The notes under the pieces were generated by a model, which had not been told where the DNA came from, made no database searches, and worked only from the letters and a program-made list of their open reading frames with translations. This document shows positions 22,064 through 33,800 of a stretch of 64,000 bases of DNA, piece by piece. A program made the translations under genes and the position numbers. Each line of letters opens with the position of its first letter. The first letter of the stretch is position 1. The stretch comes from Trifolium pratense (Eukaryota > Streptophyta > Magnoliopsida > Fabales > Fabaceae). Where the stretch lies: contig NC_060065.1 of NCBI RefSeq assembly GCF_020283565.1, positions 21,676,866 through 21,740,865 on the forward strand, given 5' to 3'.

Positions 22064-25000
22064 CACTTCTAAAAGTACCGTAAAATATCTTTTAAAATAT
22101 GAATCCTGAAGATTCATAGATATAAGTAAAATGAACATCAATCCCTGAAGGATTGGATAAATAACTGATTTGATCTGTTATATAGCTCTTGAACAATTTA
22201 AAAACCAATTATACTCCACGAATTCTTGAAGAATTCATTATGGATACATCTATGAAAGATTGTACAATTAGATATATTATAATATAACGAAGAATATGGA
22301 TTATTCTTATGAGGATTGCATAAAGGATTATTCTTACATTATAACGATATTATATAGTTCCTGAAGAACTTAAAAGAAAAATCAAATTATTTCTTAAGAA
22401 TTCCAGAAGAATTCAATATACATATGCATCCCTAAAGGATAGTTTTACCATTTTTTATAAAATTTTGGCAATTTACAATTTTCAATGGATTTATTTATTT
22501 ATTTCTATATTGTACAAAACATAAAAAATGTATATCATATGCCAATTTTGTTATCAATACGTTATATATGCCAATTTATTTTTATTTTTTCAATAAGTTA
22601 CTAATTAATCTTATTCATAACATATGTTACATTATAATTATTATTAAGTTACTATTTAATTTGCATTATAAATTTTCAGTACGTTACATTACATTAGTAT
22701 TCATAAAAAATAATTGGAATTAATTTTTTTTATTTGACTATGTTTATTATGCTTATCTAAGTATTTGCTTAATTTTATTATTTGATGATAGTATATATCA
22801 ATGATAAATGAATGAAAAATCATTCCCATAAGTGAATGAAGTCCAACCCATTGATGTTACTCCATTCCCGGAAGTGAATGTAGCAACACACGATTACCAT
22901 GGACAAATTTGTGGCCATCGTTGAGGTAATAGTCATGGTCGTGTTAATTTTAAAAGCTCGGCTTCTCGCTAGAATTGAAAGAAAAAAAAAGGAAAAGTAG
23001 ACAAATTAGCAAAACTAATGAAAATATATGTGATATTAGCTAGTTCCCGAAGAACTAATTAAAGAAGAAAAAGGGAAAACCTTAATATTGAAGCATCTTT
23101 GAATAATTGCTCAAAGAATAAAATTTTCTTAAAGAAATTATGAAGATTATTATGATCATTATATGAAGATCACTTGTGATATAGTTCTTGAAAAGCTAAA
23201 GCTTTAATATTAGCGCATCTTTGATGGATTGCTCAAAGAATATGGATTTTCTTAACCAATATTATGAAAGATTGTAAAATTGTGTTTTTCTCTAGCCATT
23301 CTGAATAGAGATTTTTTGTTGAGTTCCTGAAGAACTAATTTTGTTTACAACATGATTAAAGTCCATATGATCTATTTGATCTTAGTATAAATTGGACCAA
23401 AATTAAAAGAACAATTATGTATGTCTCTTGAATATGCTCCTGAAGTAGCAAACTTATGAAAATAATTTCAAAAATATTTGATTAATCATATTTTAGATTG
23501 GTACAATTTCAATAATTATCAATTGAAATGTGAAAGTTTTTATATGATAATTCGACTTTATTTCTCGATGTACAACTTAGTAAGATCTCTATCTATCTAT
23601 TTAATATTTTACTATGAGGTAGACGATTATTATTCCCTATGAAATATATGCCTAAGAAAAAAGTTACATTTAGCTTTTTATACATTAAACTTTGAATTTA
23701 TTTTATGGTGATTATGTTTTCTTAAGCTTTGAATACAGTTATTTTCTTAATTACTTATAATTATAATTCGGTTACAGTTTGTAAATATAAACTGATTTTA
23801 ATTATTCCGGTTACATATTTAAATCAATTGATTGATTTTAATTTTAAAATCTTTTAATTGTTACTATATTTTAATTTTTACTCTTTTAATTCTCATACAA
23901 ATAAATTATTACTATTTTTTTATTGTGTTCCACCGAAAAGTTTTTTTTTTTTTGTAGAAACATATTTGTTTAGCTTGAAAATATTCATAAATACTACTAT
24001 TCATGAAAAATTAAATTTTATATTTGGTAGTACGAAAATTATTGAAGGCTCCAGAAGAGTCAATGCATTGTTATATCGAGAAACAAAGTTGCAATTTGCT
24101 AATGTATTTTATATTTTAAGTTTTAAAGAAATTTGTTACCGAAAGATATTCACATAAATGAATATCATATTGAAACAAGAAACGACGGAGATATTTTATC
24201 TCTATATTACGAGACATATTATCAACTTTTGTCTCTAGTTTGTGGTGTACTTATGATATTAGTGCAACTTAAGCACATGTTTAAGTAAACCAGAAGTTTA
24301 CAATTTAAATTATATTAAGTTTGTAATTGGCAAGATCGGATGGGTCATCCCGAATCTATTATGATGTGAAATATAAAATAATTTTATATGAATTGAAGGG
24401 CCTGAAGTTTCTTCAATCTAATAATTTTTATGTGTTACTAGTTCCCGAAGAAAGTTGATAAATTAAGTAAATGAGCATCTTTTATTTTTTAGAATATATA
24501 TAAGGTGATATTTGTAAATCAATACACCGATCATGTGGACCGATTAGATTCCTAAAATTTTAATTGATGCATCAACTAAATGGTCACATGTATGTTTGTT
24601 ATAAACTCACAACCAGAAGTTTGTGAGATTATTTTTAAGAGATCATTTTATCTATATTATTCTAGAAAGTATTTGATAAATATCATATGTTAATTGAAAT
24701 TTATACCAAACATCTTGTGAAATATGTTCATACAAACAAAAAATAATGGACCTGAAGATTCATTCTAAGTTATAGTTGGGAACACTCAAACATGTATATT
24801 GAGATATTGAATAGCATCATGCCAACAAATTATTATATACATAAGCTCTCCCCTAATTTATTTGAATTTTAGTTTATAAACCTATTTTCCCATATAAACA
24901 TTTTTTGATGTCTTGGATACGTCTCAATTGCTCCAATATAATGCATTTAAATGAGTAGTAAAAGAATATTGGGAAAATAATTTTTATATGAATCTCCAAA

Positions 25001-26126
25001 GTGAGCCAATAATTGGAGATTTTTTTACAGCTTTATGGGCTGATTATCAATTGGTGAATTAGTTTTCCCAATATTAGGGGGAGATAATAAGCAGCTAAAA
25101 ATATGAACTAGAAGTTCAATTGAAATGTTTTGAAATAAATTAATAATTATTATTTTGATCCTCTTAGAAATCAATATGAACCAGAAGTTCAAAAGATAAC
25201 TCATTTGCAAAGTTTATGAAATCAATCAACAGCTGCTAATGCTTCAATAAAAATGAATGTCCCTGTTGGACAATCTAATATTGCAAATGATTCCTAACCA
25301 CGCGTGAAGCATGGTAAGCAAATCGGTTCCAAAGATAAAAATCCTCAAATAAGAAAAGGAGCTAAAAACAAAGATGACCCGAGTGAGGATATGAAAATAG
25401 TATTTGACATAATTAATTTTCTAGTTCCAGAAGAACTTATCAGGTACCTGTAATTTAGAAAATATAGAGATCTCGACAAACTATGTCATGAATGGAATAC
25501 GATGGAACCGAGATGAAGTCAACGTTGACAATATTTTTGCACATAATAAAGCGCTATATATGTGATAAATGACAATGAGGATCATAAATCAAAGTCTATT
25601 AAGGATTATAGACAATGAAATGATTGACTAAATTGATAGACGTGATTGATACAGTATTAAAGTAGCTTTGCAAAGCGAAATGTTTTTGGACCAGTAGTCC
25701 ATTTCATCTGCAGATGGAGATAAATCGATATGAATAAGTTTTCAAGAGAAAAATAATGTAAACAAAATATTTAGAGTTTGAATTGTTATTCAAGTATATT
25801 GATAAATGTCTATCATTGATTTTCAAGAAGCATATTCACCTGAAGTGAATTCAAAAATTTATTAAGTTGAGTAGCATATGAAATACTCAATTCATGTGAA
25901 ATATGTGTTTTAACGTATTTGACTGGCTCACTTGATAATGATGATCCCTGAAGGATTTTGTTATATTTGACAATGAATTATTTATATCTGAGGCTTATAT
26001 TAATGATAAAATATCATCTAGACTCCCAAAGAGCTTATGAGATATTCTCATTTAAATTTATAATTTAAATAAGATTATATAACAAAAGTGTTAAAACAGT
26101 TTGACATTGACAAATCTAATTTGTTG
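22064..26126 (+). pseudogene. decayed copia polyprotein of the old element
   Basis: No long ORF, but recognisable pieces in copia order: a protease-integrase linker at 24024-24160 (EGSRRVNALLYRETKLQFAN), an integrase HHCC-type GHPESIMM-like stretch at about 24340-24365, and an LGGDNKQ-like segment near 25078. Many sites carry the repeated motif cctgaagaa / cctgaagga typical of this copia group. Frameshifts and stops are scattered throughout. The region is cut on the right by the solo LTR and resumes at 27454. Confidence 0.65.
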
Positions 26127-26131
26127 TATAC

Positions 26132-27448
26132 TGTTGGATATTTGTGTGTTGGCCTCATTTTGCTAAAACAAATATACAAGCAAGATGTTGGACCAAATGT
26201 TTCAACATGTTAGGTACAAAAGATGTTGGACCAAATGTTGTAACATGTTTGGGTACGACAGTCAGATTGCCCAAATCTCGCGCATTTATTACACGTATCT
26301 GCTATATATGGAAATCCACTCTACAAACGTGTATATCAAGATTTGATCTGATCAAGACGTTATTAGTGCAGATATGTTCTTATCAAGACTTAATAGAATG
26401 ATTCAACACATTGTTTATTTCCTAAAGAGGATAAACTATTTTAGGAAAGTTTTATTAAGGTCTGATTTGCTTAGCTGGACGTGACTCAAAGACCAGCTGT
26501 GTTCTGAAGCTTATCTTGGAAGATCAGGAGCGTGCTAGCTCTATCTATATAAAGAAGACTCAAGACCAAGATTTTAATCAACCGAAACCATTGTTCATCA
26601 AAGATGTAGTCTTTAGGGTTTCGTGTCTTTAAGCCATCTCTAGGAGAGTTGGTGTAAGTTAACCACTCGGGTTGTGAGATGGTCACTATGTCCTCACTCA
26701 GAAACCTTTAGGTAATGAGTAGAGTTTTGTAATATCTCTGAAGCTTTTAAGCAAAGAGATAGTATTTGTGAGCCTCTCACATATTGGTTTAATACTTGAG
26801 TAGGACGGTGTTTTATTGAGTTGTAATGTTTTAAGGTTACTCCTAAGCTTTGAAGTACGGAGTTAACTGTGTGTGATTTACTCGAAGCTTTTAAGCAAGA
26901 GTAAAGTTTGTCACGGTGATTGTCACCACATTTTATTCAACATTATATGAACAACACAGGTTGTGTTGGTTGTGTGGAAGTGAGATGGGATCTCATGTCT
27001 AGGAGTTCCTAGGCAGAAGTTGCATGAGTAGTGTCGAGGTCATAAGGCGTAAATCTAGGATTTGCTGGAGGTCTTAGTGTAAGACATAAACCGAGGGTTT
27101 GCTGGAGGTCTTAGTGTAAGACGTAAATTCAAAGGGTTTGCTGGAGGTCTTAGTGACTAGAGCTATTAGTGGATTTCCTTCCTGGATTGGTATCCCCCAG
27201 AGTAGGCAGTTTGGCTGAACTGGGTTAACAATTTCCTGTGCAGTTTATTTACTTGTTGATTTTATTATGTTTCGTAAGATGTTCCAACATTAAGTATGAC
27301 ATTCTCTTTAAGTTGAATGTTGGAACATCTGATCAAACATTATTCCTCAGTATCCGTTTTAATGTTATATGTCTTGCTGTGTTATTCATGTCAGACCAGA
27401 TGTCTCGACATTCTATACAACATCTGGTTCTACTATACCAGAATTTCA
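26132..27448. mobile_element. solo LTR, 1317 bp, TSD tatac
   Basis: Starts tgttggatatttg and ends ccagaatttca, with tatac on both sides (26127-26131 and 27449-27453) and no internal region, so the rest was removed by recombination between two LTRs. It contains three near-copies of ttgctggaggtcttagtg (27062-27155) and repeated gttggaccaaatgtt motifs near its start. Probably from a larger copia family; the family is not named. Confidence 0.8.
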
Positions 27449-27453
27449 TATAC

Positions 27454-28157
27454 TAAAAATGGTTGCAATGTCATTTGATGTGTCATGCCTCAAGAAAATG
27501 ATGAACAATTTGAATTGGTCCTGAAGTACCATATCTTAATTCAATTAAGCTCACTAATATATTTGCTATAATTTCGTAGTATTTTATTTTTGCCTATTCA
27601 TCCAACCCAAATGTTGAAGTAAAGCAAAACATACAATTATTTATACTTCAAAGAAACAACAATATCATCCAATCATGTGAAGATTTTAAGCACTGCATCA
27701 AGCAAGCTGAGAAGATGTTTTTGTTGAAGATTGTAATTCAACACATACAAGAAATTCGTTGTTTTATTACAAAATGATGGTTCCTGCAACAACTCAACAT
27801 GAAGATAATATCAGACGCAGTGCTAATTTAGAGAAGAGTATAATAAAGAAGATATGACAGATTTTTCTACAGAGTCAACTTTTAGTAAAACTTTGGAGCA
27901 GCTAGTACAGAAGATTATTTGATTTTTCATCTCATGTATAATAATTGTCTTTATGAGGGGGAGATATAAATATGTTCTGCACTCTTTTTCCCTTCACCGT
28001 GGTTTTGTCCCACTGGGTTTTCCTGGTAAGGTTTTTAACGAGGCAGTTCACACACAAATGATGTTGTACTCTTTTTCCTTCACTATGATTTTTTCCAATG
28101 GGTTTTTAATAGTAAGGTTTTAATGAGGCATATCATCGATGGACATCCAAGGGGAAG
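27454..28157 (+). pseudogene. 3' end of the old copia element, decayed
   Basis: Continuation of the old copia interior after the solo LTR. Near 27970-28125 it carries two diverged copies of actctttttccttcac..tggtttttcc, a motif pair typical of the untranslated 3' part of copia elements, followed by a polypurine tract at 28148-28157. Confidence 0.6.
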
Positions 28158-28381
28158 TGTTATGAATAACATAGATGTGGATGTCCATTAGTCTAGGCCC
28201 ATATTCTTGGCCCATGTAATCTCCTATATATATGACTATCTCACAATGTAAAACACACACCTTGAATAGAACAATGCAAGAGTCTATTCTCTCTTCAATA
28301 CAAGAGTCTATTCTCTCTTCTCTTTCTCTCCTTCATCTCTTCTTCTCTATTCTTGTTATTCTCTAGGAATAATTCATAACA
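28158..28381 (+). repeat. 3' LTR of the old copia element
   Basis: 224 bp; it carries a 24 bp tandem duplication (aatacaagagtctattctct unit) absent from the 5' LTR. Confidence 0.85.
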
Positions 28382-28639
28382 AATGTTATTTTAATTTTTT
28401 GTCCTCAAACCATTTGTCTATAAATATAAAAGAAATGCCTAATAATGATAAATAGAGTGATGAATAATATAAGATATTTAGCCATTTAGAAAAGATAGAT
28501 AAATTTTTTTCAGAAATGTTATAGAGATACATTCAATACCAAAAATACAACAAATAAACTATACTATTCCTTTATACCTATATTTCTATTTTTTTTTTAT
28601 TTTTTATACCACATTGTCACACATGTTTCTTTTCCCTTT

Positions 28640-29328
28640 ATACCCTTCCTTTTTATTTTTCTCTTTCTATTCCTCACTCGTCTTCTTCCTCTCACCGAAC
28701 ATCTGCGCCGATCTCCCTCCACCACCAATCATCGCCGGCGACATCTCCCTCCACCACTAAACAACCATCACCGCCTCTTCTCTTGCCATTTTAAAAAATC
28801 AAAAGTCAATTTTAGGTTTGTTTCTCCTTTTTTTAGGGTTTTAGATTTATTTTTTTTTCCTTTCATGCAACTTTAAGAGTGAACTAGTAATTTTGGCCTT
28901 CTTTGTAAGACTAAGCACTCATTGTTAAGCTTAAACATTTTACAGTTTCTATTTTTTTTTCTTTGTGTTAAAATTGTGTAAAGTGACCTCATGTTGTTGT
29001 TATTGGTTATTTTTGTGTTTTTCTTCCATTAATTGAAAAAAATTGTGTAATGGATTTGTAATCCAAAGTAAATTGAACTCTTTCTTTTTTCCTGACAATT
29101 AATGAATCTGTTTTAAAAATTGGTTGGGTAGAAGACAAACTTATGAGTGGAGTTGTGATTTAAGATGTGATTTAATTGTTTTTTGAGTGATCTGATTTAT
29201 ATGTTTTTGAGTAATCTCATCAACCCACCCTAAATTTTGTTTCGTTGTTTTAGGAGGGAAAAGGAAGAACAAACCATCCGCATAACCCCCATTCTTTGTG
29301 ACCTATCGTGAACCATCAAGTAAGAACA
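28640..29328 (+). other. probable 5' untranslated exons of the decayed Ulp1-type gene
   Basis: A CT-rich, GC-richer stretch (28660-28790, with ccgatctccctccaccacc repeats) resembles a plant 5' leader and is followed by an intron-like T-rich segment. A second exon-like block (about 29253-29319) is bounded by ttttag and a donor-like aagtaag. The block is duplicated after the downstream retrotransposon. No open coding was recognised. Assignment to the gene at 38614 is inference from position. Confidence 0.4.
29159..29328. repeat. left copy of a 170 bp direct duplication flanking the LTR element
   Basis: Matches 37501-37670 base for base as far as I can read. It abuts the left LTR at 29329. It takes the place where a 5 bp TSD would be expected; there is no 5 bp repeat of gaaca directly after the right LTR. 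Confidence 0.9.
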
Positions 29329-30869
29329 TGTTGGAGTAAGCCCTAAGAGCCAATCTATTTTCATAGTATTTGCTTTAGGAGTTTGAATATAAATATGGCA
29401 TTTCTTTATTATATTTGTAAGGTTGCAAAATAATGAAGTCCCTAGAATAGAAAGTCCGTTTAATAATTAAGTGTGACTTAATCATGAGATAATATTAAAC
29501 ATAAGGACACTATTCTTAAAGTATCCGTAGTCGAGCTTTAAGGTAAAGGGGATAACCTTAAAGCATAAAGACTATTATGAAGATAGACTGATGATCACAT
29601 CTCATGGATCATGGGATAAGGAGTTATCAAGTCTTGACGTAGGTATAAATATTAGGAGTAATATTTATACTGGATTGACCCGCTATGAGAGTACTACATG
29701 CAAAGTTATGCAAAGTGTCATAAGTTACTCTCATGGTGATAATGGTGTAAACCGCCCTTAGACCTGAAACCACTTTGTACCCTAGATGTGGAGTCAAGTA
29801 CTTTGTTGCTGATCTAACGTTATCCGTAACAGGATAACCATAAAGGCAGTTGATGGGTACTTCACAAAGCATGCTGAGGGACAGTAGTGACCTAGATGGA
29901 ATTTGCCAATCCTGCATAACAGGATAAATGTCATGGGCCCAATATTGAACTGGACAAAGATGACACCAAGTATGTTTTGTGTTCAATATAGACATAAAGG
30001 GCAAAGGGGTAATTATACACACTGATATTATCACAAGAGGTTATGTTTAGATCACATGTTAATTTCTCGTAACTTGAGTAGCAGTGATGTGTTGCTAGAT
30101 ACCGCTCACTGTTTATTGTAATAAATAGTGATTTATTATAATTGTCAATGTTACGGAAACCTACAGGGTCACACACATAAGAACAATCTAGTGAGATTGG
30201 AACACCGTAAGGTACGGTGCACCTTGGAGAAATAAGGAAATATGATAAGGGTATTATGGTAATTAAAATGAGCATTACATCATATGGTATGATGTAGCAA
30301 GAAGGGGGTGCAAATATGTACTAGACATATTTACATGAGAATGGCGCCCACTATAGCCCATTTAGTTAAAAGGGCTTTAGTGTAATTTTGCCATGGCAAG
30401 TGGTTCTATAAATAGAACCCTTGTGGTAAGGAGAAAGAGTTACACACTTTTGTTACTCATTCTCATGAGCCTTTGTTCTCTCCTCTCTTGAGAAACCCTA
30501 ATCACCTTTCTAGAGTTTTTGTGAAAAACCCTAATCCTTATTTTGTGCCTCCTTTCTCCTAACCCTTCAAACCATTGGAGCTAGCACTCCATTGAAGGTT
30601 GTTGTTCGTGTGGACTGGCTAGAGGCGTTATACCTTTAACGCTTGTGATCAAATTCGTTGGTGACTTGGTGGTGACCTTGTTCGTGACGGTTCGAGGTTC
30701 TTGTTCGTGACCTTGTTCGTGATTCGAAGTGTTCGATAGCCGTTCGTGATTTAAAGGGAGTTTTCGAACCAAAAGGTAAAACTCTAAACACAATTCATGA
30801 CCATTCGTAAGGATCACAAAAGGAAAATTTTAAAATTCCGCTGCTTTTATCGTATCAATTTTCCTTTCA
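29329..30869 (+). repeat. 5' LTR (1541 bp)
   Basis: From tgttggagtaagcc to ttttcctttca. The antisense frames in it (135, 114 and 78 codons) occur identically in the 3' LTR and have no domain; they are treated as non-coding. Confidence 0.9.
30402..30419 (+). promoter_or_regulatory. TATA box of the LTR promoter, inside an 18 bp palindrome
   Basis: tataaata lies within ggttctataaatagaacc, an exact inverted repeat of 8 bp arms with a 2 bp centre. Its position about 460 bp before the LTR end fits a U3 promoter. The 3' LTR has the same sequence near 37033-37050. Confidence 0.65.
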
Positions 30870-33800
30870 GTGGTATCAGAGCCACTTACGAAACCATGAA
30901 TTGATGTTTGTTTAAATTCATGAATTCAGTTTTAATATGATTAAAACAGTTAATAAAAGATTAAAATCGAGTAATTAAAATTTGACGGTTGTTTGTGTAT
31001 AAATTGGATGATTAACATTGAAACGGCTCCGGAATCCGACACTTGTATGGTGGAGCATGCGATATGTTGATTGTCCTAAGGTTACACGAACAAGAACGGT
31101 CAATACTTACATGTGATGTAAGTTTTGTGTATGAATTGGGTAATTAACATTGAAACGGCTTCGGAATCCGACACTTGTATGGTGAAGCATGCGATATGTT
31201 AATTGTCCTAAGGTTACACAATCAAGAACGGCCATAAACTTATATATGATATAAGTAACCGTAATGCAAAATGGTGTATGTGATATACCGTTAGTAATTT
31301 CGTTAAAATTATTATGAAAGTTATTCAATTAAAGCGAGCCGTGTTCATTTGTTTCGGAATCCGACATTTGTATGGTGAAACAATGACATGTTGATCAATT
31401 GGATTGAATTTGGTCATAAGGAATTTTGACGGCATGAAAGGGTTGCACAAATGTTGTGTCATTAAAATTAGGATTTGCAAAACGTATCAAGTGTTGATGC
31501 GAAAAGTAGATGATAAATATATTTAATTTTGAAATCGTTTCAAAATTCTAGAAATATCTTTTAAAATTGTTTTAAAAGATAATATCATCAATTTTGGAAA
31601 TATTTTATTCAAAAGGGTTTTGATTAAATAATTTTCCATATTTGACAAATATATTTAATTATGAAATCGTTTCAAATCTCTAGAAATATCTTTTAAAATT
31701 GTTTTAAAAGATAATATTACCAATTTTGGAAATATTTTATTCAAAAAGGTTTTGATTAAATAATTTTCCATATTTGGAGAATTGTCAAAAGATTTAATTC
31801 TACTTTAAAATAATGTTATTTATTTTAGCAAATTTTGATTCGAAATATTTAATTGTGAATTAAATATTTGAATCAAACTTACCTGATTTGATCAATCGCC
31901 GGATTTAATTAATTATGAGACTTTAATAATAATAAAGTTTGTTTGTTATTATTATATTTGATGATCGGTTATGGCCTTAGTTTATTTATTTTATTGCATT
32001 TGGTTTTTAAATACGGCCTGCGTGTCGTGCCTTATCTCTATTCTCTATATTCTCTTCTCATCCACTCCCTCGTATGTAAAACGAGTATTTTTTTATATTA
32101 TTATGTAATATTATGAAGAAGAAGAACAATGGAGGTCAACCTTGGAGATCATGCTTGGAGAAGTATAGATCGTTTTAGGTTAGATTAGGTTCTCTCATTG
32201 GCTTGGGAGAACAAATGCGCTATGGGCCATAACTGTTTCATTTTATTATATTATGTATGTTGATGCATGTTATGAATGGAGTGACGTCATTGTATGTAAG
32301 CCGTGGTAAGGTGAGATCAAATTAATTATAAAAGCCCTCAAAGGAATTAATATTAAGTTTTATTGCTTTCCAACGAATAGCGCCCTTCAAGATCAATATC
32401 GATCAATGTAGGTTTTGCCAACGCGAAGTGCATTGTCAATATTGATAAGTTGCGGTGAGGTAATTTATTTATCCGATCGCTATTTAATGGGTCTAACTTA
32501 ACTAAAGAAAATATAATAAGATTATATGACTTTAGAAGCAAGTATTGGGTCATTCCATGTGATGGATTAGAATAAGTGTTATTCACCCAATAGAGAGGAT
32601 ATGAGAGTTGTATGAGATACAATTGGAAAGGAGTTTCCTACCTAAATAACTAAGTTTTGTGTAATCAGCCCAACGCTGACTTAAAACGAAGTGAAATATG
32701 GATCTCATTCTCACTAGAAAATCTTCCAACGGGATTTTCCGAATCAAATGTCGAGGGTCATTTGTTTTGAGTAAAATAGTGAGAGAGCGTATTTAATTAA
32801 AGACCAAATTAAATATGATTTAGTCATAATATCTTACATATCTTTGTAATTAGAATTTCGAAATACAATACATATTAAGTTGTCCTTATGAAGGACAAGA
32901 TTTTCAGAAAGGAGTTTCTGTATTGGTACAAATTGAGAATTGTTCTCAAATGCGAGAAAACTATAAGTCTTGAACTATAAACTGTGAACAACCTACCATA
33001 ACTAGATTGGAAAAGGGATACTTGTTAGAAGCATCAAGTTGACGTCTAGATATAGAATATATAATAAATGATGTGATCATTTAATCTCAAGTAAGATCCT
33101 TTTGAAAGAACTTTAGAGTATGATAAATTTCTCAATGGATCAAAAAGTTGGTCATAGGATCAATCTAACAAATTATAATGGAATAGATATAGACAAAATT
33201 GTTTTGAATATCTACCGGAATTTGTTGAGTTGAATGAGAATTAATTTGCACTATCAAAGATTTGAGATATAATATAAATAAGATTTATATTCCTCTTATT
33301 TGAATAGTACAAAATGGTTGTCAAAGTAGAACGGCTATGGTTAGACCATTAAATAAAAATGACGTAAATAGTTCTTGGAAGAGTCAAACCAAAAGTATGA
33401 AGTGAGACTTCAATAATGCACATATTGTTATAGAAAGTCAAAATTTCTATTTCTACATCAAAAGTATATGATACAAGATGTTGAATCTCAATTTTTCGAA
33501 AATAGAGATGCTTAAAGAATTAGAACATTGGCTATAATTTTAAGTCAACCCATATCTAGAATGAAAATTGTTTCATTGATAATGAGAGCTTATGCAATGA
33601 CTTAAAATCGAGTTTGAAATGGAACACAATAATTGTTATTGAATTCCATCTAGTAATAGAAGTAGCAATTGTATATCTTGTATTGACAATATATGAATTG
33701 TAGCCTTAAATGATAAGACAAATAATGGTCCTATCATTTAAGCAAAGTTTTCTATACTATTACTCCAAGTCAAGTAATGGACTAGGGTTCCATGGTCTTG

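Larger units (their letters stand above)
11431..28381 (+). mobile_element. old Ty1/copia retrotransposon carrying nested insertions
   Basis: Short LTRs at 11431-11630 and 28158-28381 are near-identical apart from point changes and a 24 bp internal tandem duplication in the right copy. The flanks aatct (11426-11430) and aatgt (28382-28386) are a TSD with one mismatch. A polypurine tract ccaaggggaag lies just before the right LTR. After removal of the gypsy-like insertion (11938-22058) and the solo LTR (26132-27448), about 5.5 kb remains, a normal full-length copia size. The interior is heavily mutated. The LTR changes, TSD mismatch and interior decay make it the oldest layer of the stack. Confidence 0.85.

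Noticed and set aside
29627..30275. Overlapping antisense frames of 135 and 114 codons (also at 36258-36906), and 78 codons at 30581/37212
   Set aside because: They lie within both LTRs of one element, overlap each other and show no domain; identity between copies only reflects LTR identity.
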